DNA of 64,000 nt from MFZZ01 sp964582715 (GTDB taxonomy: Bacteria; Patescibacteriota; Microgenomatia; UBA1406; GWC2-37-13), in the NCBI GenBank assembly GCA_964582715.1, contig CAZOSM010000001.1, positions 62,001-126,000 of the forward strand, written 5' to 3'. The notes below the pieces were generated by a model. It was not told where the DNA came from and did not search any database. It worked only from the letters and a program-made list of their open reading frames with translations. Numbering within the stretch: the stretch's first letter is position 1; each line of letters begins with the position of its first letter. This document shows, piece by piece, positions 28,632 through 36,611 of this stretch. A program made the position numbers and the translations under genes.

Positions 28632-29066
28632 TTACGTATTGTATTCTAGATAACGTATTACCTTTCTCGGTCTGGTTTTCCAAGTAACAGTCGAACTTAC
28701 CTCCCTTCCTTGGAATTTAAATCTAACCTGGAACTTTCCCTCTTCTAAAAGAACAGGTGGCTCCAGAAGGGCTGAATTGGTGAGCGTCATCAGCTCTGAT
28801 ATTATATCCATAGCTGCTTCATTGATACTGTACGCCGCACAGAAACTACGCTGTACATTATGCGCAGTATTCTTCTTTCCTTCATAATGCCCATCGAAGA
28901 TGACAGAAGTTCCTGTAATGTTTCCATCACGAAGCTTATTAAGCAGATGGATATCAAGTTCTTCAATTGAGCATTTGAATACTGTGTAAGTTCCAAAGTC
29001 CAGAACTTTAATATAGATCTGAGTCTTTGAAGAGTTTACACCAGTAATTCTGCCTTCCAAACGCAT
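28632..29066 (-). CDS. Hypothetical protein, beta-rich
   Basis: A 144-residue protein starting MRLEGRITGVNSSKTQIYIK. The strand-rich first half (RITGV, QIYIKVLDFGTYTVFKC) suggests an OB- or SH3-like barrel, and the last third (FQVRFKFQGREVSSTVTWK) a second small sheet. I do not recognise the family. AAGGAG lies six bases before the ATG at 29066, so I prefer it to the Met seven codons upstream. Lying between ruvA and ruvB on the opposite strand, it separates two genes that are usually adjacent. Confidence 0.55.
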   Translation of the reverse strand: MRLEGRITGVNSSKTQIYIKVLDFGTYTVFKCSIEELDIHLLNKLRDGNITGTSVIFDGHYEGKKNTAHNVQRSFCAAYSINEAAMDIISELMTLTNSALLEPPVLLEEGKFQVRFKFQGREVSSTVTWKTRPRKVIRYLEYNT

Positions 29067-29253
29067 GTGAGTCTCCTTGTTACTCATGGGATGTATTTTT
29101 CGAGTGCGGCCTTAAAGTCTCCTGTGCTTACCAGAAGCTTATTGCCACTCGATATTATATTAAAATTTATGAAGATAATCAATATTATAGGTTTATTCTT
29201 AGGATCGTAAAATTATCATTTCTTTATAATCATGTATAATGTTTTTACCTTTT

Positions 29254-30258
29254 ATGAAATCAGAAGATACACTACAAGTAGATATAAATATCCTTCGACC
29301 AAAAGCACTGAGCGACTATATTGGCCAGGGTAATGTAATTAAGACATTAAAACTCTTTCTTAATGCTGTTAAAAGCCGTGGCCAGGCTACAGAACATATC
29401 CTGTTTTATGGACCACCAGGTATTGGAAAAACTACCCTATCGTATATCATTTCGAATGAACTCGAAGGCAATATCAAGATTACATCGGGCGCAGCTATCT
29501 CTAAAACAGCTGACCTTGCAGCAATTCTAACCAACTTAAAAGATAATGATGTCTTGTTTATAGACGAAATTCATCGTTTACCTAAAACAGTAGAAGAGAT
29601 GCTCTACCCTGTTATTGAAGAGTATGCTCTTGATATTATTATTGGGAAAGGACCTTCTGCACGCACTATGCGGCTTACTGTACCTCAGATAACAATTGTT
29701 GGCGCAACAACTAAGCTTGCCTTATTATCTGCTCCTCTTCGTGACCGTTTTGGCTTAGTACTACGGCTTGATTATTATTCTGACCGAGAGATGTTTGAGA
29801 TTGTCAGAAGGTCGGCACAGCTTATGGAAGTAAAGATAACAGATGATGCTATTAAAGAAATATCTAATCGTTCTCGAAAAACCCCTCGTATTGCCAATCG
29901 TATTTTAAAGAGAGCACGAGACCTGGTGGAAGTAGATGGCCATAAAGAGATTGATACAAATGTTATTGACAAACTATTTGATTTACTGGAAATTGATGAA
30001 GTTGGTTTAGGAGATATTGATATTCAGTATTTACGAGCTATTGCTGAAAAATTTCAGAATTCCCCGGTTGGTGTGGAAACACTAGCTTCGGCTCTTGCCG
30101 AGGACAGAAGGACTATTGAAGAGTTTATAGAACCTTATTTACTCCGCTTAGGTTTTATTAAAAAAACTCCACGAGGACGTGTGGTTACTCCAAAAGGTCT
30201 AAAACATTTAAATATAACAGTGCATAATGATGAGGTAGATCAAGGTAAATTGATTTGA
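29254..30258 (+). CDS. ruvB: Holliday junction branch migration ATPase RuvB
   Basis: Hexameric AAA+ motor that drives branch migration with RuvA. Visible motifs: LRPKALSDYIGQ (N-terminal family signature), Walker A GPPGIGKTTL, Walker B DVLFIDEIHRL, sensor 1 VGATTKLALLSAPLRDRFG with the arginine finger in PLRDRF, and a C-terminal winged-helix domain (FIEPYLLRLGFIKKTPRGR). The length is about 334 residues, as usual. An ATG at 29239 is five codons upstream, but it overlaps the TATAAT box at 29235-29240. The Met at 29254 (MKSEDTL) is therefore more likely, with a leader of a few bases at most. It ends with TGA, showing that TGA is a stop here. Confidence 0.95.
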   Translation: MKSEDTLQVDINILRPKALSDYIGQGNVIKTLKLFLNAVKSRGQATEHILFYGPPGIGKTTLSYIISNELEGNIKITSGAAISKTADLAAILTNLKDNDVLFIDEIHRLPKTVEEMLYPVIEEYALDIIIGKGPSARTMRLTVPQITIVGATTKLALLSAPLRDRFGLVLRLDYYSDREMFEIVRRSAQLMEVKITDDAIKEISNRSRKTPRIANRILKRARDLVEVDGHKEIDTNVIDKLFDLLEIDEVGLGDIDIQYLRAIAEKFQNSPVGVETLASALAEDRRTIEEFIEPYLLRLGFIKKTPRGRVVTPKGLKHLNITVHNDEVDQGKLI

Positions 30259-30338
30259 TATAATCTCTTCATTAGTGTGAAGTATAGAAGAGAAATAAGC
30301 CTTTATACTTATTTCTTAATACTTTATACTAAGTTCAA

Positions 30339-30422
30339 GCCGCGGTGGTGGAATGGCAGACACGCTGGACTTAAAATCCAGTGCCCTTATACGGCGTGAG
30401 AGTTCGACCCTCTCCCGCGGCA
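30339..30422 (+). tRNA. tRNA-Leu (TAA)
   Basis: Class II tRNA of 84 bases with a long variable arm. Acceptor GCCGCGG/CCGCGGC, anticodon stem CTGGA/TCCAG, loop CTTAAAA (anticodon TAA), T-arm GAGTTCGACCCTC. TATACT at 30325-30330 ends 8 bases before the first base, the same -10 sequence used by many protein genes here. Confidence 0.96.
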
Positions 30423-30626
30423 CTTCATATTGAGATGATGCTCTGCTCCTTTAATACTTCTTTTCTTTAACCTATAATGATTGCTATCTGGTATAATTGA
30501 GCTCGTTTTATACATTCATAAATTATAAAACAATCATCTATCAGAGATATATAGCATATCGCTGAGATGTCTATGCTCTTTAACAACTAAATAACGAACG
30601 TACTTTGTTGAAAGGAATACGACTCA

Positions 30627-31058
30627 ATGATCAAGCGACTCTTGAACCTCACTCAGGTGAGGTTTGTCCTTGTTGGCGGTACTTGTGCAGTATTTCAAGT
30701 GATGTTAGCTTATAGTATCCTTGAACTGCTGCCAATAATCAATCCGATTATTGAAAATATCGTCAACCTCGTTTCGTTTGTTACGTCTGTTCAGTTCAAT
30801 TTCTTCCTCAGTACTAACTATACTTGGAAGGAACGTATAGGAAATCCCTCTCCCAGACAGCAATTCAAGAATTATATTGGCTTCAACAGTATGATGTGCG
30901 GAACGTTAATATTAAATCAAAGCGGTTTTGCTTTGGTAAATCTTTTCATTCCTGCACTATATGCTGTTATTGTTGGTATTTTACTTGCGGCGTTGTCTAA
31001 CTGGTTTATAAGTAGTCGTTTGCTTTTTCGTTCAACTAAGCAAGGAGCTCACTCATGA
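30627..31058 (+). CDS. GtrA-family membrane protein
   Basis: Four-span membrane protein of the GtrA/DPMS3 type, thought to help move or hold polyprenyl-phosphate sugars during glycosylation. It starts MIKRLLNLTQVRFVLVGG, with spans near residues 12-33, 42-62, 78-100 and 105-127, and has the family's NFFLSTNYTWKER segment between spans 2 and 3. AAAGGAA lies about ten bases before the ATG. It is the first gene of a five-gene plus-strand operon and overlaps the next gene, a dolichol-phosphate-mannose-synthase-like GT2, which is the classic partner of GtrA. Confidence 0.88.
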   Translation: MIKRLLNLTQVRFVLVGGTCAVFQVMLAYSILELLPIINPIIENIVNLVSFVTSVQFNFFLSTNYTWKERIGNPSPRQQFKNYIGFNSMMCGTLILNQSGFALVNLFIPALYAVIVGILLAALSNWFISSRLLFRSTKQGAHS

Positions 31059-31768
31059 ATTCCCTCGGTTCTCTCGCTGTGGTTCTGCCTGCGTATAACG
31101 AAGCAGAAAATATCGAAGCGGTAGTCCACGACTCTCTGGCCTATCTCAACTCTCGCTCTACTCTCATCCCAGACTACCGAATTGTTGTAGTAAATGACGG
31201 GAGCAGAGACGCGACACCTGAGATAATAGAATGCCTGCAGCAAGAAAATCCCAAAGTCATTGCAATCCATAAGCCTAACGGCGGATATGGATCTGCACTG
31301 CGCGCAGGATTTGCTGTTGCGGCAACGACTGGTATGCAATGGTTGCATTTTATGGACGCAGATCAACAGTTTAGATTGAATGATCTCGATCTGCTGCTTC
31401 CATTTGCCGAAAAGGGTGCAGATTTCATTGCAGGATACCGGATCTCCCGGGCCGATACCTTCGACCGAAAGTTGAAGGGATGGCTCTGGACTTTGGCCTG
31501 CAGTGCAATCATCATGCAGTATTTCCCTGACATGGACTGTGCTTTCAAGCTTTTTAAGGTGAGTCACCTTGGTGACCCAAATACCTTAAAAGGTGATGGG
31601 AGTGCAATAAATGCAGAGATCATATTGCGGGCACGCTCTCTTGGTGCAAAATTCGCACGTGTCGGCGTAAACCACTACCCACGGGGTGGTGGTGAATCGG
31701 CTTGTACAGACTTGAACTTTATTTTCCAGTCTGTTTCTAGCCTGCTTCGTCTGAGACTTTCAAGCTAG
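31055..31768 (+). CDS. Family 2 glycosyltransferase, polyprenyl-phosphate sugar synthase-like
   Basis: GT-A transferase that probably loads a sugar on undecaprenyl phosphate. Motifs: VVLPAYNEAENIEAVV, VVNDGSRDATPE, GYGSALRAGF, and MDADQQF with the metal-binding DxD. At 237 residues it is a single domain without a membrane tail, so it probably relies on the GtrA protein it overlaps by four bases. GGAG precedes the ATG by seven bases. It is similar in kind to the first module of the 14831-19459 fusion. Confidence 0.9.
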   Translation: MNSLGSLAVVLPAYNEAENIEAVVHDSLAYLNSRSTLIPDYRIVVVNDGSRDATPEIIECLQQENPKVIAIHKPNGGYGSALRAGFAVAATTGMQWLHFMDADQQFRLNDLDLLLPFAEKGADFIAGYRISRADTFDRKLKGWLWTLACSAIIMQYFPDMDCAFKLFKVSHLGDPNTLKGDGSAINAEIILRARSLGAKFARVGVNHYPRGGGESACTDLNFIFQSVSSLLRLRLSS

Positions 31769-31779
31769 GAGGAAGAACT

Positions 31780-33312
31780 GTGAGGCTAACTAAGATAGAA
31801 TGGGTAATTGTAGCAGTAGCTGCTATATTGTCAGTTACCGCAACGACAATTGCCTACCAGAATAATTGGATAACGCTCTATGGAGATGCAATGGCGCATC
31901 TCCTCATCGCAAGAAGAGTAATCGACGGAGTAACGATCGGATTTGGTCAACTGGGTAGTTACTGGTTGCCATTCCCTCACTTACTTACGTTACTTCTTGT
32001 CTGGAACGATAGCCTGTTTTACTCTGGTCTTGCTGGAGTGTGGATTTCGATGCTGAGTTACATTATTGCATCAGTCTACCTATACAGAATGGCTTTGAGG
32101 ATGACCGGCTATAAAGGAACTGGCATCGTTGCTGTGTGTATATTCATGTTTAACACAAATGTGTTATACATGCAGTCAACAACAATGACAGAGTTGCTTA
32201 TGATTGCAACCATGCTGGCTGCAAGTTACCACTTTTTGGTATGGTGTCATACAGATTCACTTATGCACCTGTCCTTAAGTTCAGTAGCTTTGTTTCTGGC
32301 AGGGTTAACCCGCTATGAAGCGTGGATTCTTACGGCGACCTTTGGTCTCATCATGATCTACGTTGCATGGCGAAAGAAGTTCAGTTTCGCAAAGTTTGAA
32401 GGACATGCTATTTACTGGGGTTCGTTGGCCGGCTTGAATGCTATCATCTGGTCAGGGTGGAGCTGGATTATCTTCGGAGATCCACTCGACTTTCACCGGG
32501 GTGAATATTCTAATCCATCTCTATGGGTTGGAATGGCTGATGTGTACATAGGGAACTGGAAGTATTCAGTTCTTACCTATTTCTATGCAATGCGGCATAT
32601 AACTGGCACAGGGATCATGGTTCTTAGCTCATTGGGTCTGCTCTACTTCCTCTGGAAGGAAAAGCTTGACCATCGTAATGTAGCATCGCTTGCCATCCTT
32701 GGGCAGATAGTCTTCTTCATCCTTATGTTGTACGGCGCACAGCGCCCCCTTTTGGTACCTGAGGTATCTGATGGGATGTATAACATAAGGTTTGCATTAG
32801 TTACTATCGTTCCAATGGCAATCTTTGCCGGCTATCTTTTAACCTTTAAGCAACAAGCCTATGTAGTAATGGCACCCATTGTGGTTGTCTTGTTGCTACT
32901 TCACTTTCAAGAGGAGATTATTCTTTTGGAGGAGGCTGTCGCCATGGATGAAGATACGCCACAGACTGAGGTGTCTTGGTTTCGTGAACACTACGACTCC
33001 GGATTTATTCTGGGGGAAAACGTAGGGAATGAACGACTGTTCTACAACGGTCGCATTCCACTGAAGTCCAACATCTACGAAGGTTCTCACATCTGGGAAG
33101 AGGCTTTGGAGGATCCACTGGAACACGATGTTCAATGGATCATTGCTAGAGAGATTCCCAGCAAGGACAAGGTTTGGAAACAGTTTCGAGATTCTGAAAC
33201 AGCTACCAATACCTCCTTGTTGAATGAGAATTATGAGCTGATGTTTGACGATGGGAGAGTTGAGATATATCGAAGAGAGGTACCTCATGAACCCACTGTT
33301 CAAGCACATTAA
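31780..33312 (+). CDS. GT-C-like multi-pass membrane glycosyltransferase
   Basis: Polytopic protein of 510 residues with about 10-12 spans and a soluble C-terminal tail. The first loop carries YGDAMAHLLIARRVI and then GSYWLPFPHLLTLLLVW, matching its paralogue at 8236-9825 (YGDAESHLNIAKRVV, then WLPIPHIMLVPFVYF). The start is GTG with a strong AGGAGG-type site eight bases upstream; no ATG fits better. It probably uses the polyprenyl-linked sugar made by the preceding gene. It overlaps the next gene by 26 bases. Confidence 0.75.
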   Translation: MRLTKIEWVIVAVAAILSVTATTIAYQNNWITLYGDAMAHLLIARRVIDGVTIGFGQLGSYWLPFPHLLTLLLVWNDSLFYSGLAGVWISMLSYIIASVYLYRMALRMTGYKGTGIVAVCIFMFNTNVLYMQSTTMTELLMIATMLAASYHFLVWCHTDSLMHLSLSSVALFLAGLTRYEAWILTATFGLIMIYVAWRKKFSFAKFEGHAIYWGSLAGLNAIIWSGWSWIIFGDPLDFHRGEYSNPSLWVGMADVYIGNWKYSVLTYFYAMRHITGTGIMVLSSLGLLYFLWKEKLDHRNVASLAILGQIVFFILMLYGAQRPLLVPEVSDGMYNIRFALVTIVPMAIFAGYLLTFKQQAYVVMAPIVVVLLLLHFQEEIILLEEAVAMDEDTPQTEVSWFREHYDSGFILGENVGNERLFYNGRIPLKSNIYEGSHIWEEALEDPLEHDVQWIIAREIPSKDKVWKQFRDSETATNTSLLNENYELMFDDGRVEIYRREVPHEPTVQAH

Positions 33313-34837
33313 CCAGGAGTCCATTGCGGAAGTCCTGGTTGGGTTTCAAGCGAGTCGACCACTAAATGCTCAGAAGACTTTGACAAAAGGACAAGGGATA
33401 ACTCTTGTCCTTACGGCTCTTCTGATAAGTATTTTTCTGTGGTTAGCTCCTGTTAGTAGCTCAATCATTATAATCAGCGTCTGTGTGATTGGATTCACAT
33501 TGCTGTTTATTCTGAAGAGTTACCTGACATTCTCGTCAATTAAGCAAGGTATGGTGGACTTTGATGCTAGTGAAATAGCTAGTATTGATGAAGACCAACT
33601 GCCGCTTTATTCTGTGATGGTCCCGTTGCGCGGTGAAGAACGAGTTGTCAAAAAACTTGTTACTTCACTAAGTAGATTGGACTATCCGAAGGAAAAGTTG
33701 CAGATTATGCTTCTTCTTGAAGAGAATGATCCGAGTACAGTTGAGGCTGTTGCCAGGCTGCATTTAGCGGCCCCTTTTGAAGTATATGTACTTGCTGATT
33801 ACGGGCCACGTACTAAGCCGAAAGCTTGTACTGCAGCGTTGAAGTATGTAAAAGGCAAGTATGTAGTTGTATTTGATGCAGAAGATCAAGTTGAACTAGA
33901 CCAGCTGAAAAAAGCTTATCTGGCTCATGAACGCTTTGGTGATGCTGTGTGGTGTATCCAAGCAAAACTTGAATATCACAATAACACGCAAAACCTGCTA
34001 GCACGACTGTTCAGCGGAGAGTACGCAACGTACTTCAACTTACTGCTACCTGCTCTGGGAACAAATGACATGCTCGTTCCGTTGGGAGGGACCTCCAACC
34101 ATTTTAAAACAGATAAACTCTGCCAAATGGGTGGATGGGACCCCTACAATGTTACTGAAGATCTTGATCTAGGGATAGTTATCTCTCGATCTGGTGGGAA
34201 TGTAAAAGTTCTCAACTCAGTAACATGGGAGGAAGCAAACTCTAGACTCGGTATTATCAAGAAAGGAGGATGGATTCCTCAACGGTCTCGGTGGATCAAA
34301 GGGCATATGCAATCGTATCTCGTACACATGCGGAACCCTGCAAGGTTGTTAAAGGACCTTGGTCTCAAAAACTTCCTGCTTTTCCAATTGCTTGTAGGTG
34401 GTACACCTGTTGCTCTGCTCTTGAGTCCAGTATTCCTGTTACTCACACTACTTTATGGAATAAGCCGGTTAGTATTACCGTCTATAAACCTGGAGCTTGC
34501 AGTGAGTATACAGAACGGCATCGAACAGCTATTTCCACCAGTGATTTACTATCTGGGGATTATTGCCTTCTTTGCCGGCAATCTTGGGCTTACCTACTAT
34601 CTTCTTGCTGGCTGTATGGTGCGGGAGCTCTACCCAAATGTAAAGTGGATGTTATTTAGTCCGCTTTACTGGCAACTCATGTCTATAGCCACTTGGAAAG
34701 CTGCATTCCAGCTTATAAGGAAACCACATCATTGGGAGAAGAGTTCACATGGTCATGAACCGGTTCCAACAACTGAAGAAGCAAGTTTAGAAGTCCCAAT
34801 TTCAACAAACAACATAAGGAGGTCAACCAGTGTTTAA
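33287..34837 (+). CDS. Cellulose-synthase-like processive family 2 glycosyltransferase
   Basis: Membrane polysaccharide synthase of 516 residues. Two N-terminal spans (about residues 40-85) precede the GT domain with TKPKACTAALKY, VFDAEDQVE, VTEDLDLGI and QRSRWIKGHMQSY, the complete D,D,D,QxxRW set of bacterial synthases. Four C-terminal spans follow. It is clearly paralogous to module 2 of the 1542-residue fusion, down to GGTSNHFK and SYLVHMRNPARLL. I chose the ATG at 33287 (GAGAGG upstream; MNPLFKHINQ) over one 14 codons earlier. It has no PilZ domain, and the polymer made is unknown. Confidence 0.9.
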   Translation: MNPLFKHINQESIAEVLVGFQASRPLNAQKTLTKGQGITLVLTALLISIFLWLAPVSSSIIIISVCVIGFTLLFILKSYLTFSSIKQGMVDFDASEIASIDEDQLPLYSVMVPLRGEERVVKKLVTSLSRLDYPKEKLQIMLLLEENDPSTVEAVARLHLAAPFEVYVLADYGPRTKPKACTAALKYVKGKYVVVFDAEDQVELDQLKKAYLAHERFGDAVWCIQAKLEYHNNTQNLLARLFSGEYATYFNLLLPALGTNDMLVPLGGTSNHFKTDKLCQMGGWDPYNVTEDLDLGIVISRSGGNVKVLNSVTWEEANSRLGIIKKGGWIPQRSRWIKGHMQSYLVHMRNPARLLKDLGLKNFLLFQLLVGGTPVALLLSPVFLLLTLLYGISRLVLPSINLELAVSIQNGIEQLFPPVIYYLGIIAFFAGNLGLTYYLLAGCMVRELYPNVKWMLFSPLYWQLMSIATWKAAFQLIRKPHHWEKSSHGHEPVPTTEEASLEVPISTNNIRRSTSV

Positions 34838-35891
34838 CATCCTTGCAGTACTGATGATTATGATGGCTCAACAGTTTCTGCCTCTTACCTTTGGCCCAGT
34901 CATGAAACCGCCACAACATGAAACATTTGAATGGCGTGGCGTGAATGTCCTGCTTTATGGAAATTGGTATGACACAGAAGGCACACGCAAGAATGCGCGC
35001 GAGGTTTTAAACCAACTGCAATATGACGGTGTGAATGCAATAAGCATTACCTATCCATTCTATCAGTCAGGTGCCTACGCTGTTTCCGTGTACCGCGACT
35101 ACGCAGTAGACAAGACCCCAACAAACGACCGTCTTGCGATCTGGATTGAGGAAGCTCACAAGCGTGGTATGAAGGTGATGCTCCGGCCTCTCATGGACGA
35201 GCAAACCTTGGTCACTACCGGTCATTGGCGGGGTAGTATTGTCCCCACAGATACCTTTGCCTGGTTTTTGTCCTATCAGGATCTAATTGTTGGTTATGCT
35301 CGATTTGCCGAAGAACACGGTGTTGAGATGTTCAACATCGGCAGTGAGCTTAACTCTCTAGAAAGCTCAACCGACTACTGGTTAGCCTTGATTGAGAATG
35401 TCAAGGAGGTCTACTCGGGTAAACTCATATATAGCGCAAACTGGGGAGTGAGTGAGCGAGTTGAGTTCTGGAAAGAACTTGACTATATCGGACTTGATGC
35501 TTTTTTCAACCTGGAAGCCGAAGATCATGCCACAACAGAGGAGTTAGTTGAAGCTTGGCAACCATGGATCGATATGCTGGAAAGGCAGCAGGAAGAAGTG
35601 GATATGCCAATCATCTTTACTGAGATTGGCACACAAAGTGCCGTTGGTTCATATCGGGAACCATGGAAATGGGTCCATGATACTGAACCAAGCGAGCAAG
35701 CACAAGCTGCTTACTACGCTGCTTCCTGCCAAGCCGTTCAACAGATTCCAGAAATTGTTGGGCTTTCTTGGTGGGCATTCCGCAGTGAGATGCCTCCACC
35801 CGACTTTGACCCAGAAACAGATATGGACTACAGTCCTCTGCTCAAGCAGGCAGAGGTGGAAATGAGATTCTGTTATCTCGGGCATCGGTAG
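34830..35891 (+). CDS. Secreted GH113-like glycoside hydrolase
   Basis: TIM-barrel hydrolase resembling the GH113 (beta-mannanase) type. It has a short N-terminal hydrophobic segment (about residues 3-20) that may be a signal or anchor. GVNVLLYGNWYDTEGTRKN starts the barrel. The acid/base is probably the Glu of NIGSELNS near residue 173, and the nucleophile the Glu of FTEIGTQS near residue 264. The start is GTG with AGGAGG seven bases upstream. It overlaps the synthase gene by eight bases, an order reminiscent of cellulose operons where a hydrolase follows the synthase. A strong terminator follows. Confidence 0.8.
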   Translation: MFNILAVLMIMMAQQFLPLTFGPVMKPPQHETFEWRGVNVLLYGNWYDTEGTRKNAREVLNQLQYDGVNAISITYPFYQSGAYAVSVYRDYAVDKTPTNDRLAIWIEEAHKRGMKVMLRPLMDEQTLVTTGHWRGSIVPTDTFAWFLSYQDLIVGYARFAEEHGVEMFNIGSELNSLESSTDYWLALIENVKEVYSGKLIYSANWGVSERVEFWKELDYIGLDAFFNLEAEDHATTEELVEAWQPWIDMLERQQEEVDMPIIFTEIGTQSAVGSYREPWKWVHDTEPSEQAQAAYYAASCQAVQQIPEIVGLSWWAFRSEMPPPDFDPETDMDYSPLLKQAEVEMRFCYLGHR

Positions 35892-35917
35892 TAGTCGTTC
35901 GTTAATTTAGTTCATAG

Positions 35918-35948
35918 TGGCAGCCTTCTCACCTCGAGGAGGCTGCCA
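35918..35948 (+). terminator. Terminator of the plus-strand glycan operon
   Basis: Stem TGGCAGCC/GGCTGCCA closing a 15-base loop, followed by agcagttcttt. It lies 27 bases after the hydrolase stop. Confidence 0.75.
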
Positions 35949-36018
35949 GCAGTTCTTTAAAAACAAAGATAAATTTAATAGAATTTAAGCTTAAAACTTG
36001 ATACAATACTTATCTATT

Positions 36019-36090
36019 GCCGCTTTAGCTCAGTGGTAGAGCATTCGCTTTGTAAGCGACAGGTCGTCGGTTCAAATCCGACAAGCGGCT
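36019..36090 (+). tRNA. tRNA-Thr (TGT)
   Basis: 72-base cloverleaf: acceptor GCCGCTT/AAGCGGC, D-arm TAGCTCAGTGGTAGAGCA, anticodon loop TTTGTAA (anticodon TGT), T-arm GTCGGTTCAAATCCGAC. One mismatch closes the anticodon stem. CCA is not encoded. TACAAT lies about 11 bases upstream. It is paired with tRNA-Arg nine bases downstream. Confidence 0.93.
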
Positions 36091-36099
36091 CAAGGTATT

Positions 36100-36173
36100 G
36101 GGCCCATAGCTCAATTGGATAGAGCGCATCCCTTCTAAGGATGAGGTTGCAGGTTCGATTCCTGCTGGGCTCA
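36100..36173 (+). tRNA. tRNA-Arg (TCT)
   Basis: 74-base cloverleaf: acceptor GGGCCCA/TGGGCTC with one G-T pair, D-arm AGCTCAATTGGATAGAGC, anticodon loop CTTCTAA (anticodon TCT), T-arm GCAGGTTCGATTCCTGC. CCA is not encoded. It is probably co-transcribed with tRNA-Thr. Confidence 0.94.
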
Positions 36174-36181
36174 CACGTTTT

Positions 36182-36604
36182 ATGACAAAACCATTTATAC
36201 AAATAGTAGTCCTTGCTCTCATAAAGAAAAATAATACGTATCTTCTTACCTTACGGAATGATACATCATCTCAAATGCACAACAAATGGCAGATACCTGG
36301 CGGAGGTCTTGAGTTTGCCGAAACACCTGAAGAAACTCTGTATCGTGAAGTACGGGAAGAATTGGGAACAGAAGTAACTATAACCCATCCTTATCCTCTA
36401 GTAGATACAGAAGTCCGTGGTAACTGGCAAGGTATATTCGTCAGCTACCTCTGTAAGCTTACAAATGAAAGCCATGACATATTTATTAACGAAGAAGCTT
36501 CAGATTATGGTTGGTATACAAAAGAAGAAATAAAGAAGCTCGATCTTCTCCCTGGATGCTATGAGCTTGTATTAAAAGCTGAAAACATACATAATTCACT
36601 ATAA
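36182..36604 (+). CDS. Nudix hydrolase
   Basis: Hydrolase of nucleoside diphosphates linked to another group (house-cleaning or sugar-nucleotide turnover). The Nudix box is complete: GGGLEFAETPEE followed by TLYREVREELG near residues 40-62, with the metal-binding REVREE core. The length (140) is standard for a one-domain Nudix protein. The ATG lies eight bases after tRNA-Arg, with neither a Shine-Dalgarno site nor its own -10 box, so it may be read from the tRNA transcript after processing. The next gene also has a Nudix-like domain. Confidence 0.9.
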   Translation: MTKPFIQIVVLALIKKNNTYLLTLRNDTSSQMHNKWQIPGGGLEFAETPEETLYREVREELGTEVTITHPYPLVDTEVRGNWQGIFVSYLCKLTNESHDIFINEEASDYGWYTKEEIKKLDLLPGCYELVLKAENIHNSL

Positions 36605-36611
36605 TAACAAT

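Noticed and set aside
29239..30258. TGA read as an amino acid (alternative code of some CPR lineages)
   Set aside because: ruvB and other genes end at TGA at the expected family length, and internal in-frame TGA codons are not seen in conserved genes.
36014..36222. Minus-strand frames over tRNA-Thr and tRNA-Arg, with residues such as PAGIEPATSS and GFEPTTCR
   Set aside because: These are the well-known false translations of antisense tRNA sequences.
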